The position numbers were made by a program, and so were the translations under genes. A stretch of DNA of 64,000 nt, taken from contig DASZUG010000003.1 in assembly GCA_035547755.1 (NCBI GenBank), forward strand, positions 22,401 through 86,400. Reading direction: 5' to 3'. This DNA comes from Mesorhizobium_L sp035547755. GTDB taxonomy: Bacteria; Pseudomonadota; Alphaproteobacteria; Rhizobiales; Rhizobiaceae. Positions within the stretch are counted from its first letter, which is position 1. Each line of letters begins with the position of its first letter. Shown piece by piece: positions 35,085 through 43,518 of this stretch. A model generated the notes under the pieces. It made no database searches. It had not been told where the DNA came from and worked only from the letters and a program-made list of their open reading frames with translations.

Positions 35085-37093
35085 GGTTGTGGCGCTCCCG
35101 GCGGAAACAGCCGCCAGATGGCATAGGGGCGCACATGCGGATCGAGCCGCAGCGTGTGGACCTTGCCATACCAGGTGAAAGAATTGCCCTGGATCAGGTC
35201 CTGCACGTCGATCGAGGCGTCGTCGGGAAGGCCGAACTCCCATAGCGGCACCTCGAACGCTGTCTCCTGCGCGTTGTGGGGATCGAGGCAGACATGGAAG
35301 AGGAGATAGCTGGAGGCCGCCGGATCGCTCTTGCCGTAGTAGAGGATGTCGTCGTTCCAGGCATTGTAGAAGGTGAGCGAGGTGAAGGCGCGGAGCGCCG
35401 GATGCTCGCGCCTCAGGCGGTTGAGGAGCGCGATGTCGCCTTTGATGTTTCCGGGCCGATCCATGTCCCAGGCGCGGATTTCGTATTTCTCGGAGTTGAG
35501 ATATTCCTCCCTGCCGGGAAGGGCGGCGGCCTCGCAAATTTCGAAGCCGTTATAGATGCCGTAATTGCCGGCGAGGGTCGCCGCCAGCGCCAGCCTGATC
35601 TGGAAGCCCGGCCGGCCGCTCCGCTGCAGGAAGAGAGGATTGATGTCGGGCGTATTGGCGAAGAAGTTCGGCCGCATATAGTGCCGGCATTCCTCCTCGG
35701 TCAGTTCGGTCAGATAATCCTGAAGTTCCGCCTTGGTGTCGCGCCAGGTGAAATAGGAATAGGACTGGGTGAAGCCGAGCTTGGCGAGCCGCTTCATGAT
35801 TTTCGGCCGGGTGAAGGCCTCGGCGAGGAAGATCACGTCGGGATGGGCGGCGCGGACATCGCCGATCATCCATTCCCAGAAGGGAAAAGGCTTGGTGTGG
35901 GGATTGTCGACCCGGAAGATCTTCACGCCATGATCGATCCAGAAAAGCACGATGTCGCGAAGCGCGTGCCAGAGGGCGGGGAGAGCGCCGCGATAGAAAT
36001 GGACGTTGACGATGTCCTCGTATTTCTTCGGCGGGTTCTCCGCGAATTTGATCGAGCCGTCGGGACGCCAGTCGAACCATTCCGGATGCTCCTTGATCCA
36101 GGGATGGTCCGGCGAGCATTGGATGGCGAAGTCGAGCGCGATTTCCAGGCCTTGCGCGGTGGCCGCCTGGACCAGCCTGTCGAAATCCTCGATCGTGCCG
36201 AGTTCCGGCAGGATCGCATCATGGCCGCCTTGCGCCGAGCCGATCGCATAGGGGCTGCCGGGATCGTCGGGGGCGGGGGCGAGACTGTTGTTGCGGCCCT
36301 TGCGGTTGGTCCTGCCGACCGGATGGATGGGCGGAAAATAGAGCACGTCGAAGCCGAGGTCGCGGACATAGGGAAGTCGTTCGATCACGTCGTCGAACGT
36401 GCCGTGCCGTCCGGGCGCCTGCGAGCGCGGAAAGAGTTCGTACCAGGCGCTGAACGCCGCTCGCGGCCGATCCACGATCACCTCGAGCACGCGCTCGTAG
36501 CGGCTGAGATTGTGGCGCGGCTGGATGCGCTTCATGCGTTCGGCAAGCGTGTCGTCGAGCAGCAGCGAAAGCCGCTCGTCTTCTTCCGCGGCTTCGAATT
36601 GCCGCAGAAGGGAGCGAACTGCGGTTTTGTCCCCGGTGGTCGGCGTGCCATTCGCAAGAGCGCCTTCGACCAGGCGCTTGCCTTCCTCGATTTCGAGCGA
36701 AACCCGTTGGCCGACGGCGACCTTCTTCATCGTGTCTTCGCGCCAATGGGTGAAGAGGTCGCGCCAGGCGATCAGCGTGTATTCATAGGTGGCCAATTGC
36801 GGGAAGCTGAGCGTGCCCCGCCAGCGGTCGTTCTCGACAAGCACCATCGGGCTTTCAGCCCATTCGTCGGTTCCGGCCTTGCGGTGGAGGAGGGCGGCGT
36901 CGATGACTTCATGCCCGTCGCCGAAAATGTCCGCCTCGACGATGAAGGGCGCATTGGTGACGGCCTTGGCGGGAAAGCGGCCGGCATCGATCTCTGGATC
37001 GACCCCTTCAATGGCGAGGCGATTGGCCGCGAGCGCTTCCAGGCTTGGCCTCGCAGGCGGGGCCGGGCTGGTCTGCCTGATGCGCGGGTTCAT
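35081..37093 (-). CDS. glgE: Alpha-1,4-glucan:maltose-1-phosphate maltosyltransferase
   Basis: A 670-residue GH13_3 enzyme with the GlgE layout: an N-terminal Ig-like domain (APFIVEADIFGDGHEV), LYFPPIHPVGRTNRKG, nucleophile D396 (KIFRVDNPHTKPFPFW) and acid/base E425 (IFLAEAFTRP). It extends linear alpha-1,4-glucan with maltose-1-phosphate. It is coupled to treS-mak by a 4-base overlap, completing the trehalose-to-glucan route. A 156-base gap to treY could hold its own promoter. Confidence 0.95.
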   Translation of the reverse strand: MNPRIRQTSPAPPARPSLEALAANRLAIEGVDPEIDAGRFPAKAVTNAPFIVEADIFGDGHEVIDAALLHRKAGTDEWAESPMVLVENDRWRGTLSFPQLATYEYTLIAWRDLFTHWREDTMKKVAVGQRVSLEIEEGKRLVEGALANGTPTTGDKTAVRSLLRQFEAAEEDERLSLLLDDTLAERMKRIQPRHNLSRYERVLEVIVDRPRAAFSAWYELFPRSQAPGRHGTFDDVIERLPYVRDLGFDVLYFPPIHPVGRTNRKGRNNSLAPAPDDPGSPYAIGSAQGGHDAILPELGTIEDFDRLVQAATAQGLEIALDFAIQCSPDHPWIKEHPEWFDWRPDGSIKFAENPPKKYEDIVNVHFYRGALPALWHALRDIVLFWIDHGVKIFRVDNPHTKPFPFWEWMIGDVRAAHPDVIFLAEAFTRPKIMKRLAKLGFTQSYSYFTWRDTKAELQDYLTELTEEECRHYMRPNFFANTPDINPLFLQRSGRPGFQIRLALAATLAGNYGIYNGFEICEAAALPGREEYLNSEKYEIRAWDMDRPGNIKGDIALLNRLRREHPALRAFTSLTFYNAWNDDILYYGKSDPAASSYLLFHVCLDPHNAQETAFEVPLWEFGLPDDASIDVQDLIQGNSFTWYGKVHTLRLDPHVRPYAIWRLFPPGAPQP

Positions 37094-37249
37094 GCCAAGT
37101 CGTCGCCTGACCGTTCGAACATTCGCGTGACCGCGAATGGCGGGTGGGGCAAGGCAGCGTGTAAGATCATATCCCGACTCCAGTTCCTGTCCTTAAGAAC
37201 GAAGCCTCTTGCGGAAGGTTCCTATGCGAAATCAGTGCGGGGCGGACCG

Positions 37250-39883
37250 TCAGGATTCAGCCAGCAGCATCGCCACGGCGCCGTCCGCGAACAGTTCTGA
37301 CGCCGCCAATTCAGACACCGGGGCGTATTGGTTGCCGGTGAAAGCGGAATGCCATGCGGTCTGCGCGGACTGCTCGTCGAGAATGATCGTCGTTTCGCAA
37401 AACCAGCCCGGATCGATGCACCCATTTGCGAGGAGAGTCGCGCCCAGGACGAACCTCGGAACGGCGATTAGCGCAGCCGCGTCTCCGGCTCGACGGACAA
37501 ATGCAACGATGTTCTCCGCCCTTGGGCCGAAGACGGCGAGCGGCTGGTAGTCGCCCCGACCAAACAAATCAGGCAAGCGCTGACGCAGCTTGAGGCAGGC
37601 CGAAACCAATCGAAGCTTCTGTCCGGCAAGGCTGGAAGGAGCGGTTCCGGCTTCCCCATCCAGCAGCTTTTGAAGCTCCGCGAAATCCGGTTCGCGCCGG
37701 TTGTCTGGATCGACAAGGCTGAAATCGGCCGCTTCGGAACCCTGATAGATGTCGGGAACGCCCGGAACGGTCAGTTTCAGCAACGTTTGCGCGAGACTGT
37801 TGACGCGGCCGGCCTGAGCAAATGGCCTCAAGGTCGCCTGAAAATCGGCGAGGAAAGCGCGGTTGCCGGGCGACAGAAGCTGACGGGCATAGTCCATGAC
37901 GGCGCGCTCATAGGCCGGATCGACGGCGACCCAGTCGGTGCGGCGCTTGGCTTCCCGGAGCGCCTTTTCGACATAGGCGAGATAGCGCTCGGCAAGGGTC
38001 GACAGCGCCGCTTTGTCGCTTGTGTCGAAATCCTCCGGCATTAAGCCTGCAAGCGCCTGGTAGAGAAGCCATTCGGTATCGGGTTCGGGCGCCGGGCCGC
38101 CGGGCAAATCCGCAATCATCCGGCGGTGCATGGAGCGCCAGCGCTCGACTGCCGCCGACCAGATGCCGGGCGCCTCGCTCAACGTGTAGAGCCGCGCTCG
38201 CGCGTCCTCGCCGCGCTTCGTGTCATGCGTGCTCGTCGCGGTGAGGCCACAGGGCTGGCGCTTGTGGCGTTCCGCCATCGCATCGTGAAACACGGCGATC
38301 GGCGCGCCGGCGCGGCTCGGATCGCCGCCGACCTCGTTCAAAGCGATCAGGCTGTTGGCGCGATAGAAAAGCGTGTCCTCGACCGCCTTCGCCATGATCG
38401 GCCCGGTGAGTTGCTGGAAACGCGTGCGGAACTCCCGCGCCTCCACGTTCGGCGGATCGAGGAGCAACGCGGCGATGCGGTCAACCGCGACGCCGGGATC
38501 ATCCAACCGCGCCTTGGCGGACGCCCCCTCGATAATGGCGCGGTCCTCGGCCGAGAGGCCGTCAGCATTGCCGTAGGTGCGATAGACGGGGAAGGCGATG
38601 ACGATCGCCGTGATCCCGCTTCGAACCGCTTCTTCGTTAAACGGCATCCCGGCGGGGCCGAGCGCGGCTTCCGCGAGGCGCACCAGCCCGTTCAATTCGG
38701 TTGCGAAATTCTCCTCGACCATGCCGCGCTTCGCGGCGCGCCGCTCCGCTTCGATATCGACCGGCTCGCCTCTCATGCGGCCGAGCGCCGCATCGAGCGC
38801 TCTTTTTCCCTCGGGTCTGGAGAAGACATCCGCCATCGAGCCGATGAACTCGTAGCCGGTCGTGCCTTCGATCGGCCAGGCCGGCAAATGCTCGCCTTCT
38901 TCCACGATCTTCTCGACATGGATGGTGACATCCGGTCCGGCAGCATCGCGCAGTCGTGTGAGATAGCCCGTCGGATCGGCAAGGCCATCGACATGATCGA
39001 CGCGCAGGCCCTGCACCTTTCCCGAGCGCACCAGTTCCAGGATGAGGCGATGCACGTCTCGGAAGACAGGCTCGTCTTCGACGCGAACACCGACCAGCCC
39101 CGTGACCTCGAAGAAGCGGCGATAGCTCAGATGCTTGCGCGCGTCTTGCCAGAACATCAGCCGCCAGGGCTGCGCGTCATGGATCGCGGCGAGCGCGCTG
39201 GCATCGCGGGAAAGGGCCTGCAACGCTGCGTCCAGGCCCGCCGCCTCATCGCTCTTCAGCAGCGTCTCCAACGTCGTGTGGAATTCATTGGTGCTGTCGG
39301 GTGCGGCGGCTTTGGCCGCGGCGATGATCCGGCCCGCCGGAGGGTGATCGACGCAATCGAGCGTAGCGGCGTAGCTCGCCGGCAGAAGCGGGAAGAGTTG
39401 ATCGTAATAGCGCAGACCGAGTGTGCACGAATCCGCATCCGCGGCGAGGCTGATCTCACCTGTCTCGGCCGCTTCCGCAAAGGATTTGCCCAGCACCGGC
39501 AGGGTCAGCGGTTCGCGCCAGTCGATATCGAAATGATGCGCGTAAGGGCTTCTCTCCCCCCATTCCACCACGCTCCGCCACCAGGGATTTTCGAGCGAGG
39601 CGGCCATGTGGTTCGGCACGATGTCGAGGATCAGTCCCAGCCCGGCATCAGCCAACGCGGCGGCGAGCCGCTCGAAGCCCTCCCGGCCGCCGATCGCCGG
39701 TTCGACCATATTGTGGTCGATGACGTCATAGCCATGCGTCGAGCCGGAGGTGGCGGCGAAGATCGGCGAAGCGTAGAGATGGCTGACGCCGAGTCGCTTG
39801 AGATAAGGCACGAGCCGGACGGCCCGATCGAACGTCATGCCGTTGCGGAACTGCAGGCGATAGGTTGCGGTCAGCTCGTTCAT
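37250..39883 (-). CDS. treY: Malto-oligosyltrehalose synthase
   Basis: The 877-residue GH13_26 enzyme converts the reducing-end glucose of malto-oligosaccharides to a trehalosyl unit. It begins TATYRLQFRNGMTFDRAV, with HLYASPIFAATSGSTHGYDV; the nucleophile is D296 (GLRVDHVDGLADP) and the acid/base E324 (IHVEKIV). A late VPGVPDIYQGSE motif is present. The ATG at 39883 overlaps the malQ stop as ATGA; the longer open frame is within malQ. Confidence 0.95.
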   Translation of the reverse strand: MNELTATYRLQFRNGMTFDRAVRLVPYLKRLGVSHLYASPIFAATSGSTHGYDVIDHNMVEPAIGGREGFERLAAALADAGLGLILDIVPNHMAASLENPWWRSVVEWGERSPYAHHFDIDWREPLTLPVLGKSFAEAAETGEISLAADADSCTLGLRYYDQLFPLLPASYAATLDCVDHPPAGRIIAAAKAAAPDSTNEFHTTLETLLKSDEAAGLDAALQALSRDASALAAIHDAQPWRLMFWQDARKHLSYRRFFEVTGLVGVRVEDEPVFRDVHRLILELVRSGKVQGLRVDHVDGLADPTGYLTRLRDAAGPDVTIHVEKIVEEGEHLPAWPIEGTTGYEFIGSMADVFSRPEGKRALDAALGRMRGEPVDIEAERRAAKRGMVEENFATELNGLVRLAEAALGPAGMPFNEEAVRSGITAIVIAFPVYRTYGNADGLSAEDRAIIEGASAKARLDDPGVAVDRIAALLLDPPNVEAREFRTRFQQLTGPIMAKAVEDTLFYRANSLIALNEVGGDPSRAGAPIAVFHDAMAERHKRQPCGLTATSTHDTKRGEDARARLYTLSEAPGIWSAAVERWRSMHRRMIADLPGGPAPEPDTEWLLYQALAGLMPEDFDTSDKAALSTLAERYLAYVEKALREAKRRTDWVAVDPAYERAVMDYARQLLSPGNRAFLADFQATLRPFAQAGRVNSLAQTLLKLTVPGVPDIYQGSEAADFSLVDPDNRREPDFAELQKLLDGEAGTAPSSLAGQKLRLVSACLKLRQRLPDLFGRGDYQPLAVFGPRAENIVAFVRRAGDAAALIAVPRFVLGATLLANGCIDPGWFCETTIILDEQSAQTAWHSAFTGNQYAPVSELAASELFADGAVAMLLAES

Positions 39884-41682
39884 CGTGGCCGCTCCTCCGC
39901 CACGGCGCGCGTCGCCTCCCGGAAGAGCGGCGAAGCCTGTAGCTCTTCGAGCGCGACCGGCAGTTTCGGACGCCAGTTCGGATAGGTGTCGGTGGTGCCG
40001 GGCACGTTGGTCGCCTCGCTGCCGGCGACGAGATCGACCAGCCGCGCCGCGGCCAGCCTGCAGGGCGTCCGCGCAATGAAGCGATGCGCGGCGACGACCA
40101 GCGTTTCCGGCAGGGGGCCGTCCGCCGCGATATCGGCAGAGAAGGTGCCGGCAGTCCGGCAGGCATCCACCAGCGCACGGCGCTCGCGCTCCCGCGTCGC
40201 GATTTGCTCGGCCGCCGTTTTTGGCGTGATCAGGCCGTTCTCTTCGCGAAGCGCGATATCCCGGCCCTGCCACCAGCCGGCGAGCGTCGGCAGATCGTGC
40301 GTGGAAAGGCAGGCGAGCGCCAGGGGCGGATAGTCTTGCGCCGGCGCGAAAGCGTCGCCGCGTTTCTCGAAATAAAGCGGGCGGTACGCGAGAATGCCGG
40401 CTTCGGCCATGGTTTCGCGGAAGCCTGACGGCACATAGCCGAGGTCTTCGCCGACCAGCAGCGAGCGGTAGCGATGCGATGTTTCCGCGAGCGTGCCGAT
40501 CATCTCTTCCATTGGATAGCGCACATGCGCGCCGTCCGCCGGCGTGCCTTCGCGCGGCACCCAGAAGAGCTGGCGCAGCGCCATGACATGGTCCATTCGG
40601 AGCGCGCCGGCGAAGCGCATATTGGCGGTCAGCATCTCGCGATAGGGCAGGAGATCGCGCGCCACGAGGGCGGTGGGCGACAAGGGCGCGAGGTTCCAGT
40701 CCTGTCCGATTGCGCTGAACATGTCGGGCGGCGCGCCGATGCTGATCCCTTCGGCGAAGAGGCCGGGATCGCTCCACGTGGCGGAGCCGTCGGGCGCGTC
40801 CCCGACGGCAAGGTCGAGGAACAGGCCGATGCGCATGCCCGCCTGACGTGCCGCTTGGGCGGCAGTCTGCAATTGGCTATGCGCCAGATATTGCAGCCAG
40901 AGCTGAAAGCGCACCGCGTCGGCATTCTCCCGCGCGAAGGCAGCGACCGCTTCGCTCCGCGCAACCTGGAATTCTTGCGGCCACGCTGCCCAGCCGGCTC
41001 CATATCCGATGGCGGTGAAATGCAATGACAGCGCTTCGAAAAGCGCATGCAGCCTGAGCGATTCCCCGCCTTCGACACAGAAGGCGGAAAAATTATCGTC
41101 ATCGGCAGTGCTGGCATGTTCCCGCCAGATGGCGCGCAGCGCCGCGAGCTTCAGAGCCGCTACCGCTTCATAGTCGACAAGCGGCGCGGCCCTCAGCCGG
41201 TTGATGGCGGCGCTCTGCTCCGGCGTCTCGCGAAAACCGGCAACGCGATCAACGGCGATATAGAGCGGGTTGAGGAAGAGGCGGTTCGACGGCGAGAAGG
41301 GGCTGCACCGCGCCGGATCGGCGAGAAAGAGGGCGTGCAGTGGGTTGAGGCCGACAAAGTCGGCGCCGGCCACCCCCAAAATCCGGCATAGGTCGGCAAG
41401 GTCGGCGAAGTCGCCGATGCCCCAATTGCGCGCAGAGCGCAGTTCGTAAAGTTGTGCCGCGACGCCCCAGGCAGGGTTCGCGTCGAGCCAGTCCGGCAGG
41501 AAGCAGCGGGCGATCGGTGCAGGCGGGTTTTCGTCGGGAAGCGCCTGCTCGGCATCGGGATCGACTCCGAGCGCCTTCAGGACATGGCGTTTCGTCTCGT
41601 CTGGCACGGCGACCTTGCCATCCGGCCTGTCGAGATAAAGCGCGACGCCGTAGCGGACGGCGAGTTCATCGAGAGTCGGCAT
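39880..41682 (-). CDS. malQ: 4-alpha-glucanotransferase (amylomaltase)
   Basis: The 600-residue GH77 enzyme transfers alpha-1,4-glucan segments. Conserved features are RNWGIGDFADL, GLNPLHALF, nucleophile D364 (ALRMDHVMAL), acid/base E412 (VGEDLGYVP) and the late LSTHDLPTLAGWW and NVPGTTDTYPNW. It lies between treZ and treY with minimal spacing (2 bases to treZ). It probably lengthens or recycles short maltodextrins for TreY. Confidence 0.94.
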   Translation of the reverse strand: MPTLDELAVRYGVALYLDRPDGKVAVPDETKRHVLKALGVDPDAEQALPDENPPAPIARCFLPDWLDANPAWGVAAQLYELRSARNWGIGDFADLADLCRILGVAGADFVGLNPLHALFLADPARCSPFSPSNRLFLNPLYIAVDRVAGFRETPEQSAAINRLRAAPLVDYEAVAALKLAALRAIWREHASTADDDNFSAFCVEGGESLRLHALFEALSLHFTAIGYGAGWAAWPQEFQVARSEAVAAFARENADAVRFQLWLQYLAHSQLQTAAQAARQAGMRIGLFLDLAVGDAPDGSATWSDPGLFAEGISIGAPPDMFSAIGQDWNLAPLSPTALVARDLLPYREMLTANMRFAGALRMDHVMALRQLFWVPREGTPADGAHVRYPMEEMIGTLAETSHRYRSLLVGEDLGYVPSGFRETMAEAGILAYRPLYFEKRGDAFAPAQDYPPLALACLSTHDLPTLAGWWQGRDIALREENGLITPKTAAEQIATRERERRALVDACRTAGTFSADIAADGPLPETLVVAAHRFIARTPCRLAAARLVDLVAGSEATNVPGTTDTYPNWRPKLPVALEELQASPLFREATRAVAEERPR

Positions 41683-41684
41683 GG

Positions 41685-43511
41685 TCAGGCCTCGGCGGGT
41701 GTCTTCAGGTCGATGCCAACCAGCACCGCACGCGCCGGCAGGCCGTCCTGCGCGTGTTCGGCTTCGGCCGGATAGGCATAGACAATCGCGCCGACTGGCG
41801 GCGGGACGATCTTCTGTTCCTGCGAAAGATTGGCGCGGAGGGACAATGTGCCACCATGAAGACGCCAGTCGACGGCGATGACGCCATCGCCGACCGCGAT
41901 GATCTCCCCCGCATTGCCACCCGCGCCGGCAAGCAGCGGCCCGATATGCTCGCGCCGGACGTTGAGCAGGACGCGAAAGAAGGTCAGCCAGGCCTTGCCG
42001 TCTTCCGATTGAGTTTTTCCCCAATCGATTTTGGAAGCCTCGAAAGTCGAGGGCGCATTCGGGTCTGGAATGCTATCCACGGAAGTCGCGGCAAAGGCGG
42101 CGAAGCCCGCGAATTCGCGGCGGCGGCCCTCGCGCACCTTGTCGGCCAGTTCGCCGTGAAAATCGGTGAAGAAGCAGAACGGGTTCGTCTCTCCCCATTC
42201 CTCGCCCATGAAGAGCAGGGGGATATGCGGCGAGAGAAGCAGGATGGCCGTCAGCGCCCGCGTCAACTCGGGCCCCGCCAGGCTGATCAATCGCTCGCCG
42301 AAGGCGCGGTTGCCGGTCTGGTCATGGTTCTGCAGGAAATCGATGAAGGCGGTGGGCGGCAAATGGGCGCTCGGCTCACCGCGCGGCTTGCCACCAGCAT
42401 GCGTGGAAGGCTCGCCCTGATAGACAAAACCTTCGGCGAGCGCGCGGGCGAGTTTCCGCCACCGGTCCTGCGTGAAATCCGTGTAATAGCCCTCGCTCTC
42501 GCCGGTCGCGATGGCGTGGCAGATATTGTGGAAGTCGTCGTTCCACTCGCCGGTGAAGAGAGGCACCGCGCCTTGCTCATCGCGGACATGCAGGCGCGTG
42601 ATGTTGCGGTTGTCTTCCGTGCAGAGATGGACGTGCCGGTCCGGAAAGGCTGTTCGGATCGTCTCGGCGATCTCGACCAGGATTTCCTTCGGTGAGGCGG
42701 GATCCCGGACGTGGTCGATGGCGTCGAAGCGCAGGCCGTCGAGCATGAGCTCGCCGATCCAGTAGAGCGCGTTATCAAGGAAGAAGCGGCGCACCGGCGG
42801 GCGGTGATAGGCGATGCCCGGGCCCCAGGGCGTATGGCGCTCCGGGTCGAAGAAATCCGGCGCATAGCGTCCGATATAGTTCCCGTCCGGGCCGAAATGG
42901 TTGTAGACGACGTCGAGCAGCACCATCAGGTTGAGATCATGGGCGCGATCGACAAGCGCACGCAGATCGTCGGGAGTGCCATAGGAGGGATGCGGCGCAT
43001 AGAGCAGTACGCCATCATAGCCCCAGCCGCGCTCGCCGCCGAACTGCGCTACCGGCATGATCTCGATCGCGGTTATGCCGAGCGCCGCCAGTTCATGCAG
43101 CTTTTCGGCTGCGGCGCGGAAGGTGCCTTCCGGCGTGAACGCGCCGACATGCAGCTCATAGAGAACCGCTTCCTCCCAGGGCCGGCCGCGCCACTCCGGA
43201 TTGCGCCATGGATAGGCGTCTCCATCCACAAGAAGGGAAGGGCCATGCACGCTGCCCGCCTGCTGCCGCGAGACCGGATCGGGTAAGGCCATGCCGTCGC
43301 CGAGGACGAAGGCGTAGGCCGTACCGGCGGTGAGGCCATTCGCCCTCAGCTCGAACCAGCCGCCGCCTGCCGCCCGCATCGGCCGATCCTCGCCGATGAC
43401 GCGAACGCTGACCATGTGTGCAGCAGGCGCCCAGAGACGGAACACCGCCGCGCCATCCTTGTGGAGGCGTGCGCCCCAAGCTGGTGATTGCGTGCCGGCC
43501 GCTTGCGTCAT
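41685..43511 (-). CDS. treZ: Malto-oligosyltrehalose trehalohydrolase
   Basis: The 608-residue GH13_10 enzyme releases trehalose from the ends made by TreY. An N-terminal CBM48-like domain (AAVFRLWAPAAHMVSVRV) precedes the barrel, with DVVYNHFGPDGNYIG, nucleophile D263 (GLRFDAIDHVRD), acid/base E299 (LCTEDNRN) and LLFMGEEWGETNPF. It is preceded by glgX (7-base gap) and followed by malQ. Confidence 0.95.
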   Translation of the reverse strand: MTQAAGTQSPAWGARLHKDGAAVFRLWAPAAHMVSVRVIGEDRPMRAAGGGWFELRANGLTAGTAYAFVLGDGMALPDPVSRQQAGSVHGPSLLVDGDAYPWRNPEWRGRPWEEAVLYELHVGAFTPEGTFRAAAEKLHELAALGITAIEIMPVAQFGGERGWGYDGVLLYAPHPSYGTPDDLRALVDRAHDLNLMVLLDVVYNHFGPDGNYIGRYAPDFFDPERHTPWGPGIAYHRPPVRRFFLDNALYWIGELMLDGLRFDAIDHVRDPASPKEILVEIAETIRTAFPDRHVHLCTEDNRNITRLHVRDEQGAVPLFTGEWNDDFHNICHAIATGESEGYYTDFTQDRWRKLARALAEGFVYQGEPSTHAGGKPRGEPSAHLPPTAFIDFLQNHDQTGNRAFGERLISLAGPELTRALTAILLLSPHIPLLFMGEEWGETNPFCFFTDFHGELADKVREGRRREFAGFAAFAATSVDSIPDPNAPSTFEASKIDWGKTQSEDGKAWLTFFRVLLNVRREHIGPLLAGAGGNAGEIIAVGDGVIAVDWRLHGGTLSLRANLSQEQKIVPPPVGAIVYAYPAEAEHAQDGLPARAVLVGIDLKTPAEA

Positions 43512-43518
43512 CCGCTTC

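Noticed and set aside
35276..37300. A 674-codon plus-strand open frame antisense to glgE
   Set aside because: glgE on the other strand is unmistakable, and the antisense translation has no recognisable domain.
39884..40777. Upstream extension of treY into malQ
   Set aside because: The frame stays open only because of base composition; TreY family proteins start at the ATG at 39883, which overlaps the malQ stop.
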